From NCBI GenBank assembly GCA_002633025.1, contig NMRB01002750.1:26742-90741 (forward strand): a stretch of 64,000 nucleotides of DNA, read 5' to 3'. Below the pieces are notes generated by a model, which saw only the letters and a program-made list of their open reading frames with translations, made no database searches and had not been told where the DNA came from. Both the position numbers and the translations under genes were made by a program. The stretch's first letter is position 1. Each line of letters begins with the position of its first letter. The DNA comes from Notospermus geniculatus. Lineage: Eukaryota > Nemertea > Pilidiophora > Heteronemertea > Lineidae. This document shows, piece by piece, positions 1 to 13,200 of this stretch.

Positions 1-3000
1 GGATTCTGCATGATCCCTCGTGATAAGGGGATGACCTAGAACGTGCGATTGGTAGTATGTATTCCCCTATTCTGAAGTTGGTCTTGCTTCAATATCAAAT
101 CCAGGCAACCCTCGAGTCCACATAGCGCTTCAGGTACATCAATCCGTCGGACATACTGCCACCTGTAGATTGGCGATGTCACTGGTGGGACTTTTCAGTT
201 GCTGTTGCTGCCCCGTATCCTGTCGACGATTATATCTCACGTCTATTCCATGAAAGCAATGCATTCCACTCCCGGATTCCACTTTGGAACACGTTCTATA
301 GCTGGATTTACCCAATAGTTTTCAGACCAAGGCAATGATGATAAACGCTGATGAATCACGGAATGATCGATCATAATCGATCTTTAAGTAACTCTGGTTG
401 CTTTCTCCGTGAGTCTTGGTCGCTCACTTTCGCCTTCCACCTTTGCCTTAACCGATGGCTCAGAGGTCTTCCCCGGGAGGTCTCCTTTGGCGATGATATC
501 AAACTGAACCCAATTCCTGTAATGATTAGGTCAAATACTCTTCCTATTGTCGTTCTGGCCTCCCCAGCCAGGCAAACTCAATTATCTTGTTCGGCTGACG
601 GACATAATCCCGCGAGATGACAAGGATTTGTGGTTGATTATTAGAAAAGTGATAACACAGAAGACTGATCACTGCGGTGGCTCGTTCTGATAAAACTTTT
701 TGCTTACAATCGTTAGAGCTGCGATTGATTATTAAACGGCTTGAAACTGGGAATAATCAGATGGCTACAGGATGCTACATACGTAAGTTGACTGTATGAC
801 AATATAGTTTCGGGGTAAATATTATCCAAGCGAAAAAGGTATTTTTGACCAATCAAGTTTACTTGTAAAAACCGCCAAGTTACTTACCACGAGCGTATAC
901 GATGGAGGCATTTCTTTTTGGCCAATTTAACTTGTTCTACTTTTGGATATTTTCCAGAAGCTGGGCAATTACGTTCAATTACGTTGTTTCGAGATGGTCA
1001 TTATGAGTTGAAGAAAGTAATTAATTTTGTTTATTTAGTAAACCTGTCATGCCAGTGATTCGAAAAAGTGGACGCTTTTTCAGCAGTAGGTTCATCGTTG
1101 GATCTGCCAGAACGATTGCCAGACAATGAAACGCAGAGATTTATTTTCATTCATCGCTGTCTAAGCGACACCCAAAAATTAGTTCGTAAAATTAAGTTGC
1201 GAATATAATATAAATTATATGGAAATAATTACCGGGTTTAAATGACATGTTGACGTAATTATGTTGTAATATGAGTTACCGTGTTATATACATGTACATG
1301 TAGTGTATCTGGCTTTGAAATACTGTCGCCATAACATGTACACAGGTTACGCTGTGTGCAAATATGCAGGCCAATTGATTTTAGATAAACGCTTGGCACT
1401 CTTTTTCATGTCTACTTACATATCATACGAGCTGTTATTATAGACGTACTGTGATGTATGTAGTTAGTTTATTGTAAACATGCTAGTGCAGACTTACACT
1501 TGATGATTCAGTTGGCAGGGAGTTATTGTTGAGGTGGTTAACTCGGTGAAACGCCGTTTTGGTGTTTACATAAAGAGAACAAGCACACACGAGCAATTAT
1601 CATTTTCCGCTGGTTGATGGACCATTGATTAGCCAGGCCTATAAACGCATGTGCCGTCCTGTTCAGCGCGTTGTTGGCGGGAATTGCACGTGGGGGATTC
1701 CCTGTATCGGGTTTAAGACAGATCTCGGTCAAAGTGGCGCAGGTTGGCCAAGCTGTTGCCCTCTCCAGTGTACGCAGCAGTAGCGGACACAAAGAAATAT
1801 CAGTGAAAACTGATTTAAGTGCTACTGGGCTTTTGGAATTCATGTCAACGGTGAGTGGTTTTCTAAATTTCCATTGTTGGCTTATAATACAATATCACGT
1901 ATAATATTCACGCTTATTGTAGATAAACGTTCATGCAGTAGTAATAAGGACTGACCTATTCTTAGTATAGTTTATACATTATCCATACAACTCCATATGT
2001 GCCTATTAGTGAGTACTCAATTCAACGACGACATGAATGGTGACCGGTGACACCCTACCACCGTCCACGATTTTCTCTGGCCACCGGACTGGCTCAGGGC
2101 CGAGATTAGAGTGTGTGGCGATTGAACTAGGCCTACCTGTAGGTGTGTGGGATAGCCTACTCGCACAAGGTTACACCATCCACCCGTTGCAATTTAACAA
2201 CTGGGGGTACATGTACTTATTGGTGGCCAAATATGACTTGAGATATTTTCTCAATTTTTACCATTGTGTAGTCAGCAAAGACTGAAAAATAATAAAGTTC
2301 TCTACAAGGCAACCAAAATAACGTGGTTTTTTGAGAAGAAATAGGACCATTGTTTACTGGATGAGGACTGAATAGATCATTCATTATCAACTCGTGAAAA
2401 AAGTTTTTCATCGACATCTGGGGAGTGCGTCCATTGTTTTTAGGTCAAGACTCTTCAGGATGTCTGTCGAATCGATACGGAAATAAATGGCGACTCACTG
2501 CGAAACCGGATTTCAAAGCTTAGTCTGCCGAAATTTTATACAGCCATTTTTAATGAGATGAAATGTGTGGCGAAGTACCTTTGGCAACTTCGCATCGGCA
2601 GGTAATGAAGTAGGGCCTACGTCGGTCAAACCAACTTGCGGCATGCTTGTTTGTTTTGGAGGCAATCGCGGTAAAAGGTTAATGGCTGGTTTCAGTGTTA
2701 AAAAACGATACATTGTACTTAATATACACACGTGCATGCACAGTATAATTTCTCTTAGATACCTATTAATAACACACTCCACCCTATACGGTAAGCGAAA
2801 GTCACACTATGAAATATCAGAATTCGATAACAACATGTGTATGGAACGTGGCAACCTGTTGTTTCACCACAACCGAGGAAATAAACGGACCCGTGACTGA
2901 TATTGGAATCACCGCAGGAAAAGTCGTCAATAAATCATGCAGTGAGAACGAATATCGGGCGTCTCAAAGAACATGTACCGTACATGTACCGTACATGTAC

Positions 3001-4826
3001 CTAGGCCTACATTTACACCCCGACGAGAACGGAGTGCAACGTTTTCTGAAACACACGGACGGACGAGAGGAGGCCTTTCATTGCCTTTTCTCGGCAAGTC
3101 TACGTCATCAGTGGCTAGGGTACTTTCATACGGTTAGCACGGGGTGAGAAAGTTGATTGCTTCTCGTCGGAGCTGGGGGCGCAATTCTCAATCGACTTCC
3201 GCTCCACCTTGTTCTCACCGGAGCGCTAATTGACACCCCTTTAATTTCATCATGGTAAGATATCAGATATGTTGATGTGGAGATGTCTGAATCTTCTGTT
3301 TCGGAAATCGCATTTTTTTGTCGAACACTGAAACCAAACATTGGGGTACATCCTGTTACGGGAATACGCTTTGCAGTCAATCCCCTACGATCACGGAATG
3401 GAGCTCTCCAAAGAGTTTCGCTCCCATCGGCAAACTCGGCGTGTAGGTTCGCATTTCAATGACAGTGAGTAGGCTATTCCCTGTGATACGATAAATGAGT
3501 CACGTACTGAGGAAATGTGTTGTCTTTCCTACTGAATCGGATGTTTCAAATGGAATTTCCGATTCACACAACCATGCAGTAACATGTGTCTACACGTGTG
3601 TAAGCATGCTGAAAATGTGACGCTGGTGGATAATAGGGTACATGTAATTGGCAGCTTCGAAGTAAGTATCGATAATTGTCAAATTTATTATCAACTTGAT
3701 TATTGCTTCCAGGCGCCAGCGTTCACCTCATTTAACAAGGTCAATCAATATAGTAGGGCCTATGCCATGCCGCCTTTGTGCCTTGAGTTTTCGAGGCTAT
3801 AGGCCTAATCGAGGGCCACAAGGCTCTGACACCACTGCCCTCCCGTTCGTTTTGGACCACCAAATTAAACGGCCATAAATTTCGCATGCGATCCCATGGC
3901 ATGCAGGACGTCACATTAAAGCCTATACGGAAATTATAAAAGTTGAGCTTTGGACACCACCTCTCCAGATCTGTACATCATGCTCAGGATTGTATGCGAA
4001 AATGAACGTGAAGATGTCAAGCAATTTGTAGGTATACATGTCTAGCATATTCGGTGTCTAGAAATTGCCCGAGGTACACAGGAAATCCAATATCATGATA
4101 ATTTTTGTCGAAAAAGTTCATGAATGCGCGTAGGATATTTCCATTCCATATTGTCTTTGTGTCACGGCTCATAACTGCTCTGCGGCGTCATATTCCACGG
4201 TGTGAAGAATATGATTGCATTTTCTATCACGTTCTCTGTGTTTACTCTCCACTCATTCAGTCGTTCATAAAAATGTGAGACACGTCCGATGACGCAGCCA
4301 CCGCGTCGACCATGATCACAGTGCATGTTTAGAGTACTGTACTATACGTGCTCATAAAAACAAAGATCGCGATATAGTATTAAGAAACTGAACAACCTGA
4401 AGTTACTGTTTCTCAGGGATGAATTTTTCTGATGACCTTCATTGAAGGAAAAATTATAGCCGAAAAAAACGAGTGAGTGGTAATTAGGCCTATTTTTTCC
4501 CCGGAAGGAACAAAGATTCCGACATTGCGAACACCCCCGCTTTCCTCATGGAAAGTTCATTGGTACTTTTTTGGTCTCTCCTCAGTTCGAATGCTGACAC
4601 GTTACTTTCCGAAGTCCAAACGTTCGGTACTCACATACCAAAGGGAAAATAGCAATTTCGAGACGTTTGGTCCACTGATATCGATCAGAAGTTTATCCTA
4701 TCTTTTGAGTCAACAACATTTGGATATTTCTAATGTTATTTGCCTTATAGACTATCATATTACATGCACATCTATAAGTGGCTTTAGTCTACAAGAGAAA
4801 ACTGTACGGCCTGTATGTGGACGGGT
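1..4826. other. No gene recognised
   Basis: Only short open frames of 60-140 codons on both strands, without recognisable domains or consistent splice structure. The DNA is AT-rich with scattered AGGCCTA and TACATGTA words; an iterated ACATGTACCGT run lies near 2970-3002. No RNA gene or coding exon could be supported. Confidence 0.5.
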
Positions 4827-5617
4827 ATGGCAAGCGGATTGTCGAGTTATTGAAGAAACCTATGTTTATGCAATAAAACCTAGTTTTATTGTTTAAAAAA
4901 AAATTTTTGTGGATAAAATATAGGTTTTCTGATAAAACTTAGTTTCTCTTAAAAATCCTAGTTTTTTACATAAAACTTATATTTTTACAATAAAACTTGA
5001 ATTTTTCGCAAAAAAAACTAGTTTTTTCAATAAAACCGAATTTTTAAAGCTCAAATATAGGTTTTTCAATCATCGATAAGAAACTTAGTTTTTTTTGTTT
5101 AAAAATGCAAGTTTTTCGGCAATAACTGGACAAATAGCCAAGAAACCTATATTAATGCTTAAAAACTGGTTTTATAGAAAAAACTTCAATAAAACCAATA
5201 TTTTTGTAGAAAATATAAGTTTCTTGAATAACTGGACAAACGGCGTTCATTCAGGGATCATTCACACACAACTGACCCATCAAACTGGGAAAAGACGGCG
5301 CTACTCACCGACAGAATCACACTGTGCATGGCCCGGGACGAGACGGCACGGAGAAACTAAATTAGCCCAACATCTCGGTAAAAAAATTCGGCAACGACCC
5401 AACCGGTCGACAAGACATGTGCACACAGAGAGACGCAGAATATTGTGCGCGCGTCCAGTTTTAACCAGGAAAGTGACGTAACCTGACTCGATCCCAGACC
5501 AAGCAGTTACAACACAATACCCTACGATCAATTCCAATCACGAGTGGCCTTTAAAAATTAAAGGTGCATAAGGTGCACTGCCACCACAGAAATTAAACTC
5601 TAAACAAAATCCATTAC

Positions 5618-6266
5618 CAGACTGGGCCGTCACGCAGTACCGTGGTCGATAAGTGCACGTGACTTTGTCGCGCCAAACCGCGAAATGACTGAATATTCGT
5701 TTTGGCAGAAAACACCTATAAATCCTGCGTCGAGGGGATGGAAACTTCTCACCGTTAACTTATACAATTTTTGTCAATAAACAAGCAAGAATTCACTGTG
5801 TCGTACTCACGTTTAAAGATTTTACAGGCAATTTTAGACCGAAATTTACCTAATGGCAGGCCTGTCGTGCCTACCTGCATTATATGCCATTTTCGGCGCC
5901 ACAAACGCCTGTAGAGCTTGAATTCAGTTCAGGTATGTAGATAAGATTATAGAGATTGCATTTGGACAGGTCATTTCAAAATGACGCCTTTTTTTAACAA
6001 TTGACGCTTTTTTGAAATCAGACTTCCTAAAGTCTCTTATCTTTGGGTGGTCTCGGTTAGCCGCGATTGTTGTTGTAATCTCCACAAGTAAACCATTGTA
6101 AACGTTGACTTCAACTGCCCCGTGATATCACGCTGCAGCGCGACCACGATTCCCACCATGCTCAGCGAGCAGTTGTGCGGTTGCGCCACATTCGATCCAC
6201 TTCCTCTTTTCACCACGGATTTCACGGTAAAGCGTGAATCACGGTACCGCGTGACGGCCCAGTCTG
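5618..6266. mobile_element. Nested TIR element (CAGACTGGGCCGTCACGC ends)
   Basis: Both ends carry CAGACTGGGCCGTCACGC followed by GTACCGTG, in inverted orientation (5618-5644 and 6240-6266). The interior holds no convincing ORF. It lies between the two palindrome arrays of the surrounding element, so it looks like a later insertion. No clear target-site duplication was identified. Confidence 0.6.
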
Positions 6267-6474
6267 ATTACAATAGGTACATGTATGTGGAGTCGAGGTA
6301 GGTTTCTAAAAAGCTAGCATTTTATCAAAAACTACTTTTTAAGACATAAAACTTAGTTTTATTACAAAAATTTGGTTTTTTGAGTGATAAACTTAGTTTT
6401 ATGGAATAACTGGACATTTCAATGTGGAAACTTGCATTTTTGTCGATAAAATGGGGGTTGTTTGGTAAAAAACC

Positions 6475-6558
6475 AGGGGCCTGTTTCATGAACCAAATGA
6501 AAAATGCATTGAGTTAATGGTACCATCAGCTTAAAGTCACTTTATGAAACAGGCCCCC
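6475..6558. repeat. Small hairpin element, GGGGCCTGTTTCAT ends
   Basis: GGGGCCTGTTTCAT at 6476 is mirrored by ATGAAACAGGCCCC ending near 6557, with about 55 bases between. It sits inside the right-hand palindrome array of the 4827-6784 element and looks like a miniature inverted-repeat insert. Confidence 0.55.
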
Positions 6559-7229
6559 GGTTTTTAGTCATAAAATATAGTTTTTTTTTGACAAAAACTA
6601 TTTTTTTCCAAAGAACCTATATTTTATGACGGAAAAAGAAAAAAACTAGTTTTTTAGGAGAAAAACTTAGTTTTTTTCAGAAAAACCTATATTTTATCCA
6701 CAAAAAGTAAGTTTTTTACCCATAAAACTATGTTTTACTGCAAAAATAAAGGTTTCTTTAATAACTGGACAATCCGCTTGCCATTGACGTGTATGTTGGC
6801 CCATATTGCGTTACAGCGCCTCTGTCGGCAGAAGTATAAACTTCATTATGTAATACGTCAACTCATTTTTGTTGCCTGGCGTGACGTCAATATCAAGACC
6901 GCCAAATGATTTGTTGAACGACGTCACGGAAATGACGTTGTGCATACTGTGGCGCCGTTTCTGCCATTGCCATGCGTGCCGATATTGACGACAGCTCGTA
7001 ATCTACCGGTATTAAAATCATTTCATGTTTCAGGCGATGCCGATGGAGTAAAGTCACAACACCATGTTGTTAGGCTACTTTGTGTGACACTGGCTACTTT
7101 TTCACCGAGAAATATGCAGATTTCACATTGTCATTGCCTCTCAATTTGTTCTCTTTCCAGAAGCGTGGCTAATGAACGTGGAGCAATTTTGATAGACCTG
7201 CACCAACAGGAAAAATAAAATCATCCAAA

Positions 7230-10200
7230 ATGAGATTATTCGGAAGAAATACAAGGAAGGTTATCTTCTATATGTTATTTGGCGGGTTCTGCGTGTTTGT
7301 CTACCTCCACTTTGCCAAACAAGAGCCGCAAGATCCACATGAAATCTTCAAACAATTCCCTGGAAACATGCCTGACATGGTCAAGAGAGAGGTAGGTCAG
7401 ATCTACGTTTTTCGTGGGTAACCAAACGAGGACATTTTAGAAGACTGTTACATGATGTTACTTTCGTCCCCAGTGCATACTTTGTTTGGTATGGTACTTT
7501 TTTTTATAGAACACGATGCAGCGAGGCATATTTACCATCCTCTCATTGTCACGAGGGGGCCGATGGATCGATATTCTTACTCGTCATGAATTAATACAAG
7601 TTGTCCGCAAACATGAATAATTGACATACGCCATGAAATGACTACATAAACAATACATTTAGAATCCCCCAGTTGTTGGCAGTAGACGCAAGACGGTGCC
7701 GGTACCTTGGCTTGCTGCGACCCAGTCAGATAGTGTAAAGCCCGATGTTACTTGGTTACACTCTAGCTTAGGCCTACACCCGGATTATCTGGAAGCCGTA
7801 GGCCCTGAATTGGCGTATTTAAATTTGTTCAAACATCGGACTTAAAAACAACCATCAGGTTGTAACATGCACTGATAAGCCTAGATACGGTATCTGCTGC
7901 CCTTTGGAATTTAATCCCCCTGGGCTTCCCCTATCGATTTCATTTTAGAACAAAGAGAACAACGCACAAAACATGAAGTTGCAGATCGATGCCAACGAAC
8001 GCAAGGAAAGCGAGGATGAGGAGGAACGGGATATGCAGCGACCGAAAGGTGGCGCTTCTAGACATCAAAGTGATGAAATGGAGGGATTCTGGGGCCCGAG
8101 GAAATATGGTCCGAAATCTTATATGACGCCAGGTCGACGTGGGAATTATGAACCCGCCGAAACACCGCCCAAACACGGTCCAGGTATGGTAAAGTGAAGC
8201 AAAGCACTAGTTATGATTGTGTGGTGTGATTCATCCTCCCACAGCAGGGCTTTGGTCTCGTTCCTCTTCATACACTCCACACAAAGCCCTGCTGAAATTG
8301 GGCCTCCCAGGCAAGCAGAGGCGGTCAGAAAACCATTGCCCAATCAGAATGCAGCATTTTCAGAGTGTCAATATTAAAATAATTATGACTCATAATAACA
8401 ATCAAAAATAATAAGAATCTTTCCTATACACAGGAAGAACCTCTGTGATAAAATTCAGTCAATTTTGGAAAGATGCAAGTGATTTGTAAAGAATAAAATT
8501 CTAAAATCAAACTGGGTAAAACCACGGAATTTGTACTTCTCCAGTCATCCTTAAAATACAGGGAGTGCAACTGGAGTATGGAACAGCCACATCAGATTCA
8601 CTGGCCGTTGTATTTCAGCAGGGGTTTGTGTGAGCGTATGAAGAGGAGCGAGGTAAAAACCCCTGCTGTGGGAGGATGGGTGTGATTCGAAAAAGAGATT
8701 CGGAGCCTGATGCAGAAGGTCTCACAAATTCGTTATTCATTGCCCATCATCTTTGTAATTACATTGCCGTTAAAGGGAGACTCCATTCATTGTGTAAAAT
8801 GTTGAATTTTTGAAATACACACGTATCGTTAATACATTAGTGACATAACAACTCATGGCAAATAGTCTCCATGGATTGATAAAAATTCAAAAGTGGACAA
8901 TGAGAGGAGTCTCCCTTTAATTCACTCGTTTTGACGTTTTGCCATGTTTGTAGGAGAGGGTGGGGCTGCGGTCTATACTTCACTGAAGGAGAAGTCTGCG
9001 GTCGACAGGGCGCTAACGTATGATGGTTTTAACATGCCAGCCAGCGATAAAATCTCTATGACCAGGACCATTCCCGATAGTAGATTAGAAGAGTAAGTGA
9101 GAATCGACACCTGTTCCTGTTCCTATTCCCATATTTTGACCACATTGTTCGGGTAGGGATGTATGTAATAGCCTATAGAGTTTTCGCAAAGCCCCCGAAA
9201 CGCCAAGGCGAACGTCTATCCTTTTGTTCGATGCTCTCTACGTGGCATCGAACAATGGGTTTGGCGTTCACGTTGGCGTTTCGGGGGCTTTGCGAAAACT
9301 CCCTATTAACGTTTCCATTGATTCTCCAAACCTGCCAGCACGCCACAGCCAAGTAGGCCTATGTTTGACGTGGTAGGTTTGGGACACTTAGGCCTAATCT
9401 GAAATCTCTGCACGTTTCTTGAAAACTTAACGGTGCACTCTTTTCCAAGATACTTGATACTTAATCAGCTAGATAAACAGCAGGTTTGTTGAAATAAGCA
9501 TTGCCTTCGGCGGGTGCACTGATCAAACATTAAATCAGCAGACACCAGTCGATACAAGGTCGGCATGACACAGCCGTGATATCGATTTATCCTGTAGTTG
9601 TAGGCTAAATCTTGAGGGCCATATCCTTATTAATGGGAAACAAATGTTTTACCCAGCTGTTCTATATATCATAAATATTGAATTGAAATGATAAATATGT
9701 ACCTGGTTTTCAATGCTTCAATCTTGGAGGAATTATACTGACTTCCTCCAAGCTTCAATATTGTTCAGTTGAGTGGTTGACCTACGACAGGTCATGAAAC
9801 AGGAGCCCATCATTGCCCTCTTCATCACGTGAAGAATGAGGCCGATTGGGCCAGAACCCATACTGCCTCTCATGCGATAACGAACGCATGTCTAAAAGAC
9901 GCTGCATCACAGCCACTCCGGCAAAAACCTTAAGGGCACCGCACACTAGCGATTTTTTCGAGCGATTTTGTAGGCGACCGGCCTTGCGACCACAGAAGCG
10001 ACTGAACATTGTTCAGTTTTTTTAGTTTTTGTTGACTTGTTTGCGACAAATGCTTCTTTGGAAGATCAGTGATGTCGTGGATGACATCACTGATCGACCG
10101 CAAAGGTAATTACGGCAGGCGACGTAGTAGTCGCATCGGTAGTCGCCACCATTTTAGTCGCCAGTGTGCGGAGCCCTTTACAGACCCTGGCCTGATTCTA

Positions 10201-13200
10201 CTCTTCATTGCACTCCCCCACCCCGTGAAGCGCAGTTCTGATGGTGTTTATGACACTGATGGTCTTTATCTATTTTTGCACTGATGCATAACCAACGTTA
10301 AAATTCTTTCAGGTGCAAGCATTGGCAATACCCTCCAGAAAATGAGCTTCCAACAGCAAGCGTAGTGGTGATATTCTACGATGAAGGCCTGTCCCCCCTT
10401 TACCGAACCGTCCATACCATAATAGAGAGGAGCCCCCCTGCGGTTCTCAAGGAAGTTGTGATGGTAGATGACTTCAGTGAAAGAGGTGAGTACATTTCTT
10501 GCCCGCAAACAAGACAATTTATAGCCCAATTGATAATCCAGATCAGGTGGCCAACATCAGTTTTCCTATCCGTTGGTCTAGCCACGAAACCAAATTGATG
10601 GCCACATTTGATTTACCTACCTCGTCCTATTCTTTCAGAGGAGTTCCAGCCTCCGAATGGAGATATATACAAATACATGCGAGAGCATTTCGGTGATAAA
10701 GTAAAAATCTACCGCACTGAGAAGCGGGAAGGGTTGATCAGAGCGAGGAACTTTGGTGCCATGAAGTCAGTCGGGGATGTTGTTGTTTTCCTTGATGCTC
10801 ACTGTGAGTGTAATAAAAATTGGTTGGTGCCACTCCTCGCGAGGATTGCCTACGACAGGTTGGTACAATACCTGATGATACTGTGTCCCATTTCGCTAGC
10901 AAAGCAATGAGTATTGCAAAGCAAAGCAGTGATGTTGTTGAAGACGCCATTCCACGTGAGAGTTTCTCTTGTACGGGCAACTCACCCTTCGAAAACTAGT
11001 GGACAGTTGTTTGACGTGTCATTGGTCTTCACGTAGGCCTAAATCCTTCGGCAACCAACAATGGTGAATTGCCCATTGAGAGCCAAATCGCACGAGAAAA
11101 CTCCCACATGGCAGCGCATTTTAGACATTATTCACTTTGATGATGTCTATTCAAATCCAGAAAGTCGACAGTGTTTACGTTCAATCGATCTTTCCAAGGG
11201 AATATCGAGAAATTAATGTCGCCATGCAACTGTCTACGAAACAGGTGGCAGATCTACAAGTGGACTTGAAGGTGCCAATCGTTGGAATATGTCACGGCAA
11301 GAATTCTTCGCCTCGTGTGGTTAATAACTTTACTTAAAACATCAACGTATTACCGCAAGTTTGAATGGGAAGGCGAGAATTAACCTTTCTTCACATCACA
11401 CAAACATCGATTATCACTGAAACCAAGGTTCCGAGAGCAGCAGAATTCGTTTACGAACAGCGAAATATCCGATTCGCAACACATTTGTAGAAGAATATTG
11501 CAGATGACACAAAAACATCGTACTGACGTAATGGTAACCAGGGAAAACACAACACACCTCGGGCAGAAAGCTTGTCAATTACAAGCTCATCTTTTTCGTT
11601 GACAAGTTATCAGCTTGAGAACACATCGTGTAGCCTCGCGACCTATCAAAATTACACCGCGTGATTTCTTCCTGGGTCGACCTCGCGAGTCAAACATGAA
11701 CACAAACATGCACAACAAAAAGCAGAGGGAAAATTTCAGGAATTTAAAGCTGAACGGCATTTTCCATATACCTGCATGGACTATTGATCCTTTGGCCTAC
11801 AATTACGGATGGTAGTGTTGGCCGTAGTGTGCACAATCAAACTGCCCTTCCGGCCGTTAACACCGTTTGAAAATTCGAGCCCAGACGATTTTGGATGATT
11901 TGGGGTGCATTGACACTTAGTAATACCATTCCCTCTTTCAGAACAATATTAGCCGTACCAATTGTGGACATGATAGATGGCAACACATTTAGGTACACAC
12001 CATACACCATCAACTCTCACAACCGTGGCATCTTTGAGTGGGGTTTCTTCTATAAGGAGACTTCGGTGCCGGAGAAAGAATTGAAGAGACACAAGTATCA
12101 TTCCGAACCGTATTGGTGAGTGATATGGGCTGAGACGTACCGGTCGGTGATGGCCTTTCCAGTTAAGCAGCAGAGAATATCATTTTGTACACTCCAGTTC
12201 AATTACTGAAGTTCCAATAATTTAAAAGAACTGTACAACGTAATGTACGTACGTACTTCGAACATATCAAAGATATGATCTCGAAGCAATGGGAAGGAAG
12301 TGACGAAGAGAGAAATGTTGTGCATTGTCTGGAAAGCTATTCCATACGCTGATGTAGGCCTACTTCATGATCAAACTCAACTGGTGTCGACATGCTTTTG
12401 GGTCTACTTTCAGGGCGCCTACCCATGCTGGAGGACTTCTGGCAATAGACAGGAAGTTCTTCTTTGAGATGGGAGGATATGACCCAGGCCTCAAGATTTG
12501 GGGAGGAGAGAACTTTGAATTGGCTTTCAAGGTGCGTTGGTACATGTATCACCGAAAATAGATCCAGACACATATTTTGTTTTACTCTGCTTTCTGTTTT
12601 GGATGAGGCCTCCGATTTCCATTATCGTCCTTAATTTGGTAGGTCAAGAGCCTTTTTATGAGGAGGAGGGGCTGAAGGAGAGGGGATATTACAGCTCATC
12701 AGTCATAATCGTAAGTTCTTGCACGATCAGACTTCAATCACGTTGACCTTACTGGATTTTATTATCGTCTTTTAGATTTGGCAGTGCGGCGGGAGTTCAG
12801 AGTGGGTACCGTGCTCTCGTGTTGGCCATGTCTACAGAGCAGGACAGAGGGCAAATTTCAAGTCTGGGATAAAGGACAGCCACTTGTTACCTCTAGCTTA
12901 TATGGTAAGCATGAACTCCGAAATTTCAGTAATCGCACTTTGAATGAGTAATTAATGGCAAGCGAGCTTCAATCTTCACCTCTCATGACATACTTTTTTG
13001 ACAGAATTACAAGAGAGTGGTAGAAGTTTGGTTTGATGACGAACACAAAGAATATTTCTACAGGATGTTACCAGAAATGCGGAAGGTTGACGTTGGTAAG
13101 ATCGATTTTGTTTCGATTTGTAGTGACAGTCACAACTAATCCATTTCCAAAATAGACGTTCAATGTGGTTGTGGCAACAGAACATGAATCTAGAATTTTT

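Larger units (their letters stand above)
4827..6784. mobile_element. TIR element filled with AAAACTAGTTTT-type palindromes (E1)
   Basis: The left end reads ATGGCAAGCGGATTGTC, followed by AGTTATTGAAGAAACCTAT. The right end, 6748-6784, is its inverse (TTTAATAACTGGACAATCC, then GCTTGCCAT). Between them, 4860-5240 and 6300-6770 are arrays of short AT-rich units related to AAAACTTAGTTTT, including perfect AAAACTAGTTTT palindromes near 5013 and 6642. The motif AATAACTGGACAA recurs inside at about 5120, 5227 and 6403. No transposase was seen, so it is presumably non-autonomous. Two further inverted-repeat inserts interrupt it. The termini match those of a second element at 62367-63070 whose interior is unrelated. 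Confidence 0.75.

Noticed and set aside
2565-2900. 111-codon frame
   Set aside because: No domain, overlapped by antisense and shifted frames of similar size, and no splice or start context supports it.
5095-5481. 128-codon open frame
   Set aside because: It runs from the AT palindrome array into the element interior, shows no domain, and has an antisense frame of similar length.
4860-6770. Regularly spaced palindromes suggesting a CRISPR-like array
   Set aside because: The units vary in length, have no unique spacers, and sit within terminal inverted repeats in a eukaryotic genome with introns.
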